From JADKIH01 sp031367345 (GTDB lineage: Bacteria > Bacteroidota > Bacteroidia > AKYH767-A > 2013-40CM-41-45), in the NCBI GenBank assembly GCA_031367345.1, contig JANLPR010000201.1:1-64000 (forward strand): a stretch of DNA of 64,000 bases, in the 5' to 3' direction. Below, piece by piece: positions 45,382 through 55,134 of this stretch. A model generated the notes under the pieces. That model searched no databases and was not told the DNA's origin. It was given only the letters and a program-made list of their open reading frames with translations. The translations under genes were made by a program, and so were the position numbers. The number at the start of each line of letters is the position of its first letter. Position 1 is the first letter of the stretch.

Positions 45382-46932
45382 TTATTCTTTCACTATCACT
45401 ATTTTTTGATTCAAAGTTTTTCCGGTTTCGGTATTTGTAATATTCACCAAATAGATTCCACTATTCAAATTTCCAATTTCAATCTTTTCATCTGATGAAA
45501 TCGTTTTTTTATAAAATATGCCTCTTCCAAATACATCTGAAATTATTACGTGCATTCTCTGTACATGATCTAGATTTGAAAAATTCAAATAACTTGATGC
45601 CACTGTAGGGTAAACAAACATTTGCTCGTTATCAAAATTAATTGAAGAGGTATTGGTAGTAATGCAAAGTATATTTGGACTAACAGCAACAACAGTATCT
45701 GTAATTGTTGTAACGCCTATGCTTCCTAATGCACCACCATTAACAGTATGCGGATTTGCAGAAACAGGTACGAACGCAGCTTGAGTAACAACAAGAGGAA
45801 TCGTATTACATGTACTCGAACCTAAACTATCAATTTTAGCAAAAAATAAATCAGTGTTCCCGCCAGATAATGAGCTACCTGAAATTAAAATTCCTTCGTC
45901 TGATGTAAGTATAATAGAGTGAAGTTGGCAATCATTTGCAACCGATGGAGTGTATTGATTCACCCAAATTATATTACCGATACTGTCTATTTTAATTACT
46001 ACAGGATTACTAAATCCGCTTCCAAAACTTTGCAAATTCCCTCCCAAATAATAATTGTTATCTAAATCCTGAACAATACCAACTGACAAAAAATTGCTTC
46101 CTATTACAGAATATTTTTGAGTGTTATTTAATAATCCTGTAGCTAAATTACCTTTACAGAACGCTAAACTGCTTCCTTGCGGGCCTCCAACTACGGTAGT
46201 TCCAATTGCTGCAAGCTGACCATCACTAGATTTAATAATAGCTGACGAATAACCAAATCCATAATTAATATTTTTAATAATATTTCCAAAAGTATCTAAT
46301 ATAGAAATAGCATTTGCCAAATGCGCATACCCAACAGTTCCATCGCCAAGATATGTTCCACGGTAGTCAGGACTAGCAAATTGATTCGTATTCAAATATG
46401 ATTCACGAATCACATTACCAACTGAATTCAATACAACCATTGCCGGCTTTGCACTTCCTCCAATAGCAATCGTCCCTGTAAATGTATAGTTACCCGGAAG
46501 TGCTTCGAAACCTTCGTTTGCATAATCATTTTCACCAACTATTCCATACCGTTTAAAAAATTGAACAGTAAAATTCGAGTCAACCTTTATTGCTAATGCA
46601 TCATTATCGGTTGATGTTGAATAGGCATAACCGGTAATAAAAAAACCACCATCTGAAGTTCTGCAAATTGATTTAGCAAACTCCGCATCGGCTGTCCCAA
46701 TTCTTTTGGAATCAATTACTACTCCCAAAGAAGAAAATTTTACTAGTGTAATATCATAATTTGATCCGAGAAAAGTAGTGGTTGCTGCTATAAAGTTTCC
46801 ATTATTATCTTCAACAACTCCAGCAACTTTATCCAGATTTGAAACATCCATTGTTATTTCAAAACTTCTTTGCTGCGATATTGCACAGGTTGAAATTAAC
46901 ACGTAAAGTAAAACTAAGTAAACTGTTTTCAT
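45382..46932 (-). CDS. Secreted repeat protein with T9SS sorting domain
   Basis: The ATG at 46932 is followed by a signal peptide (MKTVYLVLLYVLISTCAISQQ); 516 residues. Repeats of the SBBP/propeller type (TSDGGFFITGYAYSTST..., TSDEGILISGSSLSGG, KIDSIGNIIWVNQYT) resemble the proteins at 23.0 and 29.2 kb but with longer spacing. The tail (VYPTVASSYLNFSNLD...LNSGIYLVNITN) is a T9SS type A domain. Likely surface-exposed; function unknown. Confidence 0.83.
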   Translation of the reverse strand: MKTVYLVLLYVLISTCAISQQRSFEITMDVSNLDKVAGVVEDNNGNFIAATTTFLGSNYDITLVKFSSLGVVIDSKRIGTADAEFAKSICRTSDGGFFITGYAYSTSTDNDALAIKVDSNFTVQFFKRYGIVGENDYANEGFEALPGNYTFTGTIAIGGSAKPAMVVLNSVGNVIRESYLNTNQFASPDYRGTYLGDGTVGYAHLANAISILDTFGNIIKNINYGFGYSSAIIKSSDGQLAAIGTTVVGGPQGSSLAFCKGNLATGLLNNTQKYSVIGSNFLSVGIVQDLDNNYYLGGNLQSFGSGFSNPVVIKIDSIGNIIWVNQYTPSVANDCQLHSIILTSDEGILISGSSLSGGNTDLFFAKIDSLGSSTCNTIPLVVTQAAFVPVSANPHTVNGGALGSIGVTTITDTVVAVSPNILCITTNTSSINFDNEQMFVYPTVASSYLNFSNLDHVQRMHVIISDVFGRGIFYKKTISSDEKIEIGNLNSGIYLVNITNTETGKTLNQKIVIVKE

Positions 46933-47170
46933 TTTGATTGATATGATTTGTATTAGACAAATATGCAAAAATTAAGAATTGATTTTCCACGATTCAATTA
47001 TTTAATTTGTATGATACAAGAAATCCTGATTATACTCCGGCTATTGCCTGACAACCATCGTTATTAGCGAAACATTCAGTCTTTTCCCTACACAGGTTTC
47101 GATTCAGCAGAAATAATCATTTTATAAAAGTAAAAATTGGCATTATTGACCATTTTTAAAAAGCTTCTAT

Positions 47171-48415
47171 TTACTTAAAACGAAAAATTAAAGGGAAAAT
47201 AAATGTCACTACTATCGTCCAAAGTGCATAGACGGGTAAAAAAATCGCTATTGATTTTTCAATTGAATTTAGTCCGACTTTGTCTTTTACAAATTTGAAT
47301 ATATTTTTAGTGATAACAAGTAGATGAGCAAACATTAATATATTGCCACCTAATATTGCCAATCTGTTTGGAGTAATTCCCCATTCATACAATCTGAAAA
47401 CTATGGCAGACAAAGCAATGCCATTCACAATGATCGTTACAACTGAAAGTGCTAGCAATACCATCATTCCACTATTGCTTTTGGAAGACCTAGATGTTTC
47501 TGCTATTGAGAAAAATATTAATGCCATTACACCTACTAGTAAAGCATTAAAGATCATCAAGAACTCCCGATCGTTATAAGGGTCCTTGCCTGAAACTACA
47601 ATTGCAAGCAAATAAATAACCAATGTTATTAGAACAAGTGGAGTAAATATTTTTGCAATAACCGGTGAAACTTTATTTACCAAATGAGGATTCGACTGAA
47701 CGAGATAGGTGCCGACAATTGGTGATGCTGCTAAACCAAGTATCACTATATTTCTGAAATAAAATTCCGTAATCTCACTGCCAATCATATTAAAAAGCCC
47801 AATCGTTATTCCTGTCAAGATAGCCCCTGAAATTAACAACAAAGCAACCATAACAATTAAGTCGCCATTAAATCTCAAGTATTCTAATCTGCGCTCATAA
47901 CTTGCAAGCTTGTCGCCTGAAAAAACGAATCCTACTATTACCCATAAGAATAATGGAAGATGAATACATGATAAAACTAAGGTATCACTCGAACTATTTG
48001 CAGGAAAGAAATTTATCCAAAGTAAAGAAATTGTCATCGATAAAAAGGCAATCAACGCTCGTTTGTTGTTAAGCGAATATTTCCATGAAAAATATATAGC
48101 TAAAAAAGGAAATACAATAAATCCGATGTTTCGTGTATAAAAAAATTCTGTATTAATTGTAAGTATTTCCGGGATCTTGGCAATAATTCCTGCTAGTAAA
48201 GAAAGTACAACAATAAAAGATAATTCGTTCTTAGCTCCCCAAGATATTTCTTGTTGTTCAAAATTCAATCTTTCATTCCAAAATCCGGCGGCCGGAAATT
48301 TTTCTATTTCAGAATAAATAGCGTTGAACTCTTTTTTGAAAAGAACTTTATTGCTCCTGTATAGTTTCTCCAGCTTTTCTGGGTCTTCAATATTCAAGAA
48401 AATAAATTCTTTCAT
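47171..48415 (-). CDS. DUF4153-like integral membrane protein
   Basis: 414 residues. A soluble N-terminal 80 residues (EDPEKLEKLYRSNKVLFKKEF) is followed by about ten hydrophobic segments. The C-terminal VNGIALSAIVFRLYEWGITPNRLAILGGNIL is characteristic of DUF4153 proteins. Inner-membrane, unknown function. Confidence 0.75.
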   Translation of the reverse strand: MKEFIFLNIEDPEKLEKLYRSNKVLFKKEFNAIYSEIEKFPAAGFWNERLNFEQQEISWGAKNELSFIVVLSLLAGIIAKIPEILTINTEFFYTRNIGFIVFPFLAIYFSWKYSLNNKRALIAFLSMTISLLWINFFPANSSSDTLVLSCIHLPLFLWVIVGFVFSGDKLASYERRLEYLRFNGDLIVMVALLLISGAILTGITIGLFNMIGSEITEFYFRNIVILGLAASPIVGTYLVQSNPHLVNKVSPVIAKIFTPLVLITLVIYLLAIVVSGKDPYNDREFLMIFNALLVGVMALIFFSIAETSRSSKSNSGMMVLLALSVVTIIVNGIALSAIVFRLYEWGITPNRLAILGGNILMFAHLLVITKNIFKFVKDKVGLNSIEKSIAIFLPVYALWTIVVTFIFPLIFRFK

Positions 48416-48550
48416 GTTTCAATTTTAAAGTTAGTAATTCAATAATTCTCGGATCAATTATTTTTAACAAGAGCTTAAACGCTCTTCACCGATATATATT
48501 TTACATAAATAAATTTAGCATTGGTTCGACTAAAAATAGTTTCCGGCAAA

Positions 48551-49060
48551 TCAGCCGGCATATTTGTAACTGGAAACAATCTCAACTCCTCTAGCTAACG
48601 TTTGATAAACGACACAATACCGTTCAGTCAATTTAGCTAACGACTGAATTTGTTCTTCGCTTGCGTTGGTATCTAAAATAAAAGTAAGTTGAATTGACTT
48701 AAAGCCAACAGGTGCCTCTTTAGAAACACCAAGTGTTCCTCTGAAATCAAGCTCACCTGCTGCTTTCACTATTCCGGATTTTATTTCAATCCCTATTGAT
48801 GTCGAAACAGCCGAAAGGGTAACTCCGGCGCAGGCAACAAGTGCTTCCAATAGGAGATCGCCGGAGCAGGCCAACATTCCATTGCCACCTGTTGCAGGAT
48901 GCAAACCAGCATTCACTAACGCTCTTCCCGTTTCAACTTTGCAACTGATGCCTTCACCAATTTTGCCTTCAGCTTTCAATATGATGGTTGCAGCAGCGGG
49001 ATCACTTTTATACTTTTCTTTTAAAGGGGTTTGTAATGCTTTTAATTCGGTGGAGTTCAT
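48551..49060 (-). CDS. OsmC family protein
   Basis: 169 residues. OsmC/YhfA-type fold: HPATGGNGMLACSGDLLLEALVACAGVTLSAVS (Cys pair region) and LTERYCVVYQTLARGVEI with a conserved Cys. These proteins reduce organic hydroperoxides using dithiols, as a cytoplasmic stress response. It is monocistronic. Confidence 0.9.
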   Translation of the reverse strand: MNSTELKALQTPLKEKYKSDPAAATIILKAEGKIGEGISCKVETGRALVNAGLHPATGGNGMLACSGDLLLEALVACAGVTLSAVSTSIGIEIKSGIVKAAGELDFRGTLGVSKEAPVGFKSIQLTFILDTNASEEQIQSLAKLTERYCVVYQTLARGVEIVSSYKYAG

Positions 49061-49140
49061 AATAGATGAATTAGTTTTTCATAAGAATATGATTTAACAT
49101 TGATAAAAACACTTTTTTGCCTAGACAAATCCACTTTCAA

Positions 49141-50718
49141 TTATTGGATAATAACTTTTTTTGAGATTGATTTACAATTATCAACAATTTTAATCACATA
49201 AATTCCTTTTGAATATTTTGCCATGTCTACCTCTATTTCCGTATTTACATTTTTTGACTCATAAACTACCTTTCCCACTGAATCAAATATTTTAATTTGA
49301 TTTCCAGGTTCTATGTTTTTTATGATAAACTTTCCACTTGAAGGATTTGGGTAAACTATTGTTTTGTCATGTTCATTCTGTTCTTCGCTAATTGATGTCG
49401 TTGAAAATACTCCTCCACATGGAGAAATTCCATTCGCAAAAGCAGTATTTATTTGTTGAATTCTTTGCTTAAGAACAGATACAGCAGATACATTCGTTCC
49501 TTGGAAATCTCTCGCAAAAACATACGCAATATCAAACGGTTTTACTTCGCCTGATAAAAAATCAAACGCTTCAAATGAAGCTATGCCCCTTCTGTCTCCT
49601 GGATTGTTTCCGGCATTAGATTCTGTCCATCCAGTATTTGATACCGGGTCTCCCGAATACATAAAATTTGTTGGTGCATTGCCGTTTGTTCCTGTTCCAC
49701 CAAACGTCAAATGGCTTGCGTTTTTCCACATCCCATTGAGATACCCATCATAATCTGATTCATTAAATGGATTGCCATAGTAGGTTGATGAATTATCGTA
49801 AAACATAGTGGTTGATATCGATGAATTCAACGCACTCACAGACTGTGCTGGAGGATGCATACCATAATTATTTGAGCCGATGCAACCGGCATCCTGACTA
49901 GCTCCATTATATACATACATTGTATTCATCAAAGAATCTGTTCCAATATAGTCATCCAAATAACAACCATTATCAAAATCTGTCCATACACCAATTTTAG
50001 TGTCATGATAATTATTATTAGACCTATTAATAAAATCATAATGAAAAAATATTGTATTGAAAAATGCTGAATCATCACACTCATACGCATACGCTATACC
50101 ATGGATTTCTACACCCATTTTATTTGACCCGGATTCTGCATGTATATTTCTGTCATCATTGTAAATAAAATAGATACTTTGATCACCTCTAATTTCCGGG
50201 TAATCTCCATCAAAAGGGTTATAAAATCCATCATTATTTGCATCGAAATAGGGAGCAAGTTTTTGCAATTGTCCTTTAGATGTATCGCCATTTGCCGGCC
50301 ATTCGATTAGACTTTGTGGCGGGATGAAAAACAAACCTAATTTAAAACTATCAATCGTTGACTTATTTATCTTCCATAATTTATTCCATAATGAATCTTG
50401 ACTTTGTGTATAGCTTTGCTGATACATTATCGGCCCTTGAAAAAAATCTGATCCGCTTTGTCGATATGTTTGAGCGCCTAAATGAAGAATATTACTTTGG
50501 TCTAGTCCACCTATCCATAAATTTCCGGCAAAAATAGTTCCTTGACCTGTTCCTTGGGGGGCTTCAAATTGAGCTTGGCCTGCATCTCCAAATAAATAAC
50601 CGGCAGAATAAATTCTAGCATTAATATTGTTAATGTTCAAATTTTCACCAACAATTGATTGAGATTTTAAATTGATATGTAATAATATCATCAATAATAA
50701 AGTAGTTGTTTTTTTCAT
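49141..50718 (-). CDS. Large secreted T9SS-sorted protein
   Basis: 525 residues with a signal peptide (ending NLKSQ). The sequence starts IVGENLNINNINARIYSAGYLFGDAG and contains WIGGLDQSNILHLGAQTYRQSGSDFFQGP, then DANNDGFYNPFDGDYPEIRGDQSIYFIYND, a Ca2+-type loop-rich region seen in a family of large Bacteroidota T9SS proteins. The tail YPNPSSGKFIIKNIEPG...YSKGIYVIKIVDN is a type A sorting domain. No known enzyme motif; surface or released protein. Confidence 0.85.
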   Translation of the reverse strand: MKKTTTLLLMILLHINLKSQSIVGENLNINNINARIYSAGYLFGDAGQAQFEAPQGTGQGTIFAGNLWIGGLDQSNILHLGAQTYRQSGSDFFQGPIMYQQSYTQSQDSLWNKLWKINKSTIDSFKLGLFFIPPQSLIEWPANGDTSKGQLQKLAPYFDANNDGFYNPFDGDYPEIRGDQSIYFIYNDDRNIHAESGSNKMGVEIHGIAYAYECDDSAFFNTIFFHYDFINRSNNNYHDTKIGVWTDFDNGCYLDDYIGTDSLMNTMYVYNGASQDAGCIGSNNYGMHPPAQSVSALNSSISTTMFYDNSSTYYGNPFNESDYDGYLNGMWKNASHLTFGGTGTNGNAPTNFMYSGDPVSNTGWTESNAGNNPGDRRGIASFEAFDFLSGEVKPFDIAYVFARDFQGTNVSAVSVLKQRIQQINTAFANGISPCGGVFSTTSISEEQNEHDKTIVYPNPSSGKFIIKNIEPGNQIKIFDSVGKVVYESKNVNTEIEVDMAKYSKGIYVIKIVDNCKSISKKVIIQ

Positions 50719-50984
50719 AATCCTAATAATTATAGCAAATAAAGTAAGAAAAAATAATGCAGTTTTAAAATTAAAATAAATTCCAAATAGATATCCTAGT
50801 AGATAAAATTAGCTACTTGTTTTTAACCCATTCACAATAGCTATTTTGCTTTAATAAATTATGAATGAAGATAGCAATCTACGAATATTTAGTCCACATC
50901 TTGAAATAGTAACCAAACAAATATTTCATTTATGAAACCTGCCGGTTTACCAACAATATTTTTTTAGGGGGAAATCTCCCTCTT

Positions 50985-51830
50985 TCACTTCTGACCAGAA
51001 ATCACCAATGCACTTGCATCAATGATTACATTTCCGTCCGGATATTTTTCTTGAAATAGCTGATACACTTCTCTTTTTATTTTATTCTGCATTGCATCAT
51101 CTGCTTTACTTAAAGCAGTTGCTATCGGAGCAGCAACTTCTGTCATTATAGTCCAAAATGTATCGGTTGACCCAGCTTTTAACTTACTCGTAATTTCAGA
51201 TTGTGAAACATTCTTAAAACCCACTTCTGAAAACAAACCTGAAAGCATTCCATCCGGAGCACATCTAAACATGCCTGGGGCGTCCGGTTTTGGCGCTGGC
51301 AACTCCATGTTTTTATTGATTGCTCCCATTAATGAAGTTACCCAAAAATTCTTAGGTGCCACATTCCAAACTGCTGTTGCAATTTTTCCTCCCGGTTTCA
51401 AAACGCGAAACATTTCACTTGCCGCTAATTTCATGTCCGGAAAAAACATAAATCCAAATCGGCAACTAATTGCATCAAACGTATTGTCGACAAATGGAAG
51501 TTCGGAAACATCGCAAGCAATAGTTTCAATATTTTTTATTCCTCTCAGCAATGCATTTTCTTTTGCTATCTCTAACATTTCATCGGAAAGGTCAGTAATA
51601 ATTACTTTGCCACCATCCAACATCGATGCAATAGTTAATCCGGGCTCTCCTGTTCCCGCTGCTACATCTAACACTATGTCGTTTGGTTTTGGATTTAGTA
51701 AACTAATAATTTCGTTTGCCATTGGTTTTAAAAAATCCATCATCAGGCTATCCCATTTTTTCCAGCCTGGAGAAAATTTATCCCATGATGCTTTTTGTTG
51801 CTCACGGATCTGTTCTAGTTCCTGTTCCAT
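50985..51830 (-). CDS. Class I SAM-dependent methyltransferase
   Basis: 281 residues. Motif I VLDVAAGTGEPGLTIA, motif II VIITDLSDEMLEIAKENA, and post-motif DVSELPFVDNTFDAISCRFGFMFFPD are all in order, as in UbiE-like methyltransferases. An N-terminal helix (REQQKASWDKFSPGWKKWDSLMMDFL) caps the fold. The substrate is unknown. It is monocistronic. Confidence 0.92.
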   Translation of the reverse strand: MEQELEQIREQQKASWDKFSPGWKKWDSLMMDFLKPMANEIISLLNPKPNDIVLDVAAGTGEPGLTIASMLDGGKVIITDLSDEMLEIAKENALLRGIKNIETIACDVSELPFVDNTFDAISCRFGFMFFPDMKLAASEMFRVLKPGGKIATAVWNVAPKNFWVTSLMGAINKNMELPAPKPDAPGMFRCAPDGMLSGLFSEVGFKNVSQSEITSKLKAGSTDTFWTIMTEVAAPIATALSKADDAMQNKIKREVYQLFQEKYPDGNVIIDASALVISGQK

Positions 51831-52018
51831 TTTTAAATGTTTTTAAGTACTCTATCAAAGTTAAGTTTTATTATCAAATTATTTACTTGAATAATAAAAT
51901 TTACTAGTAACTTTTCTTCATTTTTTTACCAAAAAACAAGGGGTCCGTTTTATATACTCCGTTCTCATATTATTAATTCTCAAAAATTGCAAAAATTTCA
52001 ATTGTAGAAAAAATTAAT

Positions 52019-52276
52019 TTAGTGTAAATCGATAAAGCCAATGAGTTTAAAATTATCTAATCGCTCTACTGCAAAATAACAGTAGCTTGATTTCATAAAT
52101 AATTTTTGCATCCGATGGATAAATTCGACTGTATCCTCTTTTGTTGGAATAGAAGGGAAATACTTCATCACTTCTGGGTCAGTGTTTATTTCATGCAACG
52201 CTGAAATATCTTCTTGCTTCCAATTCCGGAATCCTAAACGACTTGATGTAAAAATAAATTTATTGCTATCAAACAT
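52019..52276 (-). pseudogene. Truncated RimJ/RimL-type GNAT acetyltransferase
   Basis: 85 residues cover only the N-terminal half of a RimJ/L-like GNAT (SSRLGFRNWKQEDISALHEINTDPEVMKYFPSIPTKEDTVEFIHRMQ..YCYFAVERLDNFKLIGFIDLH). The acetyl-CoA loop and C-terminal strands, normally about 90 further residues, are absent. No continuation was found in the other frames of the next 120 bp. It is a deletion remnant. Confidence 0.75.
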
Positions 52277-52327
52277 TTCTAAACCATTTTATAAATACTT
52301 GTGTAATCTCTGAAAAGTTATTCGTTT

Positions 52328-52780
52328 TTAACTTATAATTTTTTCAAAACAAACACTGGTTTCAACTTTCTCATATTGTCCATAATTAGGGATAATTGAA
52401 TACTTGTTTTTTTTATACAATGCAATAGCTTCCGGCTGATTTATTCCCGTTTCTAAAATACATCTTTTAAAGTTTAATTCTTTTGCCCATTTCTCCAGTT
52501 CCGATAAAATGTTTGATGCTATTCCCATTTTTCTTTTGCTCAATGGAACAAACATTCTTTTTATCTCAATTATTTCGGCTGCATATTCCTTTATTGCTCC
52601 ACATCCAACGGGTACATTTTCTTGGTAAGCAACAATCACATAATTTATGTTTTTTATCTTATTGAATTGAGCATAGAAAGCATGATCAGATCCATCACGT
52701 ATTCTCAAATCAGCATCAAGCTGTTCCACCAAAAGTTGGAAATCTTCATTATCAGAATTTGTTCGAATGTATTTAATCAT
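52328..52780 (-). CDS. GNAT family N-acetyltransferase
   Basis: 150 residues. CoA loop VPLSKRKMGIASNILSELEKWAKEL and C-terminal CILETGINQPEAIALYKKNKYSIIPNYGQY are the standard GNAT core. ENVPVGCGAIKEYAAEIIEIKRMFV is motif A/B. The substrate is unknown. Confidence 0.9.
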   Translation of the reverse strand: MIKYIRTNSDNEDFQLLVEQLDADLRIRDGSDHAFYAQFNKIKNINYVIVAYQENVPVGCGAIKEYAAEIIEIKRMFVPLSKRKMGIASNILSELEKWAKELNFKRCILETGINQPEAIALYKKNKYSIIPNYGQYEKVETSVCFEKIIS

Positions 52781-52891
52781 TTTTATAGTTTCATTAGTTC
52801 GCTCTAATACAATTCAACACCGTTCATTCATGAAATTAATAATAGTAGAATATAAAATTATACAAAAAAGTGGTATGATTTAAAGCGTTTT

Positions 52892-53854
52892 TTAAAAATA
52901 AGTGATGATTGCAAAATAAATCGGCATTCCTATAGTAATATTGAACGGAAATGTAAGTCCTAATGCCATTGGTATATATAATCCCGGATCCGCCTTCGGT
53001 GCTGCTAATCGCATAGCTGCCGGCACTGCAATGTATGAAGCGCTAGCAGCAAGAATTGCAAAAATAAATCTATTTCCTACGTCATGAGTTACTAGTTGAC
53101 TTGCGAAAGCAACGACACAGCCATTGATAGCAGGGATTATTATTGCAAACAACGATAAGAAAAATCCATGTTTTCTAAAAGATGCAAATCGTTTAGCGGT
53201 AACCATGCCCATCTCTAATAAGAAGATTGCTAGAAACCCTTTAAAAATATCTGTTGTGAATGGTTTGATCCCTTCAGCTTGTTTTGTGTCGGCTATTAAT
53301 CCAATAATCAAACTTCCCAAAATTAATAATACACTTCCATTGGTAAATGAATGGCGAACAATCGTTTTTATACTTCCGTTATCTGCTTCTTCTTTGTCAA
53401 ATTGTCTCATTAATATTACACCAACAATAATTGCGGGCGATTCCATCAGTGCCATAACAGCAACCATGTGCCCACTAAAAGTAATTTGTTGGGCTTCTAA
53501 AAATGAAACTGCAGAAACAAATGTTACCGCACTTACTGATCCATAAGCAGCGGCAATTGCTCCGGCATCGCTCACACTTACTTTTCTTTTCAACACAAAA
53601 AAAGTATATAGTGGTATTATAGATGCAACTAACAATCCAAACAGAATCGAATAAACAATTTCACTGCTAAAAGTGCTATGAGCCAATTCCTGACCTCCTT
53701 TAAACCCAATTGCAAAAAGCAAATACAGTGAAATAAATTTACTTGACGATTGCGGAATTTCTAAATCACTTTTTACCGTGGTAGCAATTATTCCTAACAA
53801 GAAGAAAAGCAATGTTGGGTTAGTGAGATTTGAAATTAATATCTGAAAGTCCAT
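52892..53854 (-). CDS. sbtA: SbtA-type sodium-dependent bicarbonate transporter
   Basis: 320 residues with ten hydrophobic segments. SbtA/DUF897 signatures are LFAIGFKGGQELA in the first half, AAAYGSVSAVTFVSA, GHMVAVMALMESPAIIVG, FLLEMGMVTAKR, and near the end AILAASASYIAVPAAMRLAAPKADPGLYIPMALGLTFPFN, all conserved in this family. It should import bicarbonate with Na+ at the inner membrane, perhaps for anaplerotic carboxylation. No SbtB (PII-like) partner gene is adjacent. Confidence 0.9.
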   Translation of the reverse strand: MDFQILISNLTNPTLLFFLLGIIATTVKSDLEIPQSSSKFISLYLLFAIGFKGGQELAHSTFSSEIVYSILFGLLVASIIPLYTFFVLKRKVSVSDAGAIAAAYGSVSAVTFVSAVSFLEAQQITFSGHMVAVMALMESPAIIVGVILMRQFDKEEADNGSIKTIVRHSFTNGSVLLILGSLIIGLIADTKQAEGIKPFTTDIFKGFLAIFLLEMGMVTAKRFASFRKHGFFLSLFAIIIPAINGCVVAFASQLVTHDVGNRFIFAILAASASYIAVPAAMRLAAPKADPGLYIPMALGLTFPFNITIGMPIYFAIITYF

Positions 53855-53907
53855 ATTTTATTACCTAATTAATATTACTAAAAACAATGCACTTAAGTCT
53901 ACTATAA

Positions 53908-54390
53908 CTATTTCCTATCCAATTTAAATAAAGGAAGCGAAACTTGTTCCGAAATGTTTTGTGCACATAAATCACCTTCTAAACTAAATGACCACACGAA
54001 CAATGATTTAATTGGGTGTTGACTTTTTATTTTTTCAATTGCATCAAGAGAAATATTTTTCACTATTCCTTTTCTTCTATACTCTTTCAACACCAAAGCC
54101 GAACATAAATAAATCGAATCGTACTCTTTTCCGACTTCCGTTAATTCAAACAATTCACGTTCGGTAATTTTACCATCTAGAAATTTATTTTTCAATTCGT
54201 CAACAGTTGGTATCACGAGTACCCAAGCAACGGGCCCATTTCCATCATCATATTCAGACACTGCTGCCGGGTGGATTTTCTGCAGACGTTCTATTACAGA
54301 CTGATCCACATCCAATTGATTAGGATCTTGCTTTACATCAAAAATCTCCTCTGCTAAAAGGAGCATCCGTTCAAAGTTACTCAATGACAT
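53908..54390 (-). CDS. GNAT-like protein
   Basis: 160 residues. The C-terminal half has IYLCSALVLKEYRRKGIVKNISLDAIEKIKSQHPIKSLFVWSFS, a weak but recognisable GNAT CoA-loop arrangement (RRKGIV). The N-terminal half, AAVSEYDDGNGPVAWVLVIPTVDELKNKFLDGKITERELFEL, does not match a usual GNAT start. Possible acetyltransferase variant of unknown function. Confidence 0.55.
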   Translation of the reverse strand: MSLSNFERMLLLAEEIFDVKQDPNQLDVDQSVIERLQKIHPAAVSEYDDGNGPVAWVLVIPTVDELKNKFLDGKITERELFELTEVGKEYDSIYLCSALVLKEYRRKGIVKNISLDAIEKIKSQHPIKSLFVWSFSLEGDLCAQNISEQVSLPLFKLDRK

Positions 54391-54434
54391 TCTATAAAAT
54401 TAATATTTTAAATACGATTTTCGTTTAAAAAATA

Positions 54435-54464
54435 CATTCGAGGGACAAATATCCATCGAATGTC
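54435..54464 (-). terminator. Rho-independent terminator
   Basis: ACATTCGA and complementary TCGAATGT arms extended by GG/CC, followed on the minus strand by ATTTTTT. It lies 26 bp after the stop of the gene at 54490. Confidence 0.7.
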
Positions 54465-54489
54465 TTTTACTTATATAAAAAAGTACTGA

Positions 54490-55074
54490 TTAGTTTCCAA
54501 AATTAAGATTTGTCGGTTCCTTCAATGGCATATAATACTTTTCATTTACCGTAAGCGGAACTGAATTATCTACAACTTCTAATTTTAAATCCGAAAACCA
54601 AACCTGACCTGTGCCCTCTAAAAGTACGCCGTATGCTAAATTGATTGCCTTTAAAGGAACATCCAAAACAATTTCATACCACTTCCATTCCGTAGTTCCT
54701 CTTATTGAACGATCAATTTTCCCTTCATGCATATTGTCGAAAGCTAAAGCAACTTCACTATTTTGCTGATCGACTCTAAACCAAAACGCCGACCACTCAA
54801 CTACATCTTTTGTTTTAAGCATGCCTGAAAAACGTATCCTTTTTCCTAAATATTTATCAGGCAAACAACTTTGCATCATCGTTCCAAAGCCAATAATTTT
54901 ATTATCGATTGACTTAATTGTTGCAACGTTACGGCCTTCATGTTTCATCTCTTTATCAATGCCCATTTCGTAGCTCTTGGGTTTTGATCCTGCTTGCACC
55001 CAGCCTTCCGGTAAGTCGAAGGAGCATAAAATAAATAAAAGGCTAATAATTAAAAATGCTTTGACTGTTTTCAT
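54490..55074 (-). CDS. Secreted galactose-binding-like (jelly-roll) domain protein
   Basis: 194 residues with a signal peptide ending LCSFDLPEGWV. The body (GWVQAGSKPKSYEMGIDKEMKHEGRNVATIKSI, LGKRIRFSGMLKTKDVVEWSAFWFRVD, IRGTTEWKWYEIVLDVPLKA, YGVLLEGTGQVWFSDLKLEVVD) is a beta-sandwich fold found also as an N-terminal domain of Bacteroidota regulators and hydrolases. Alone it is probably a carbohydrate-binding or periplasmic sensor-type module. Function unknown. Confidence 0.7.
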   Translation of the reverse strand: MKTVKAFLIISLLFILCSFDLPEGWVQAGSKPKSYEMGIDKEMKHEGRNVATIKSIDNKIIGFGTMMQSCLPDKYLGKRIRFSGMLKTKDVVEWSAFWFRVDQQNSEVALAFDNMHEGKIDRSIRGTTEWKWYEIVLDVPLKAINLAYGVLLEGTGQVWFSDLKLEVVDNSVPLTVNEKYYMPLKEPTNLNFGN

Positions 55075-55134
55075 AATATTGAATTTAAGAAAATAGATGG
55101 CTTATTGAATATACTAAAAACTTACAGATACAGG

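Noticed and set aside
48471..48486. AGAGC...GCTCT hairpin after the OsmC gene
   Set aside because: Only five stem pairs and no clean T-run; too weak to call a terminator.
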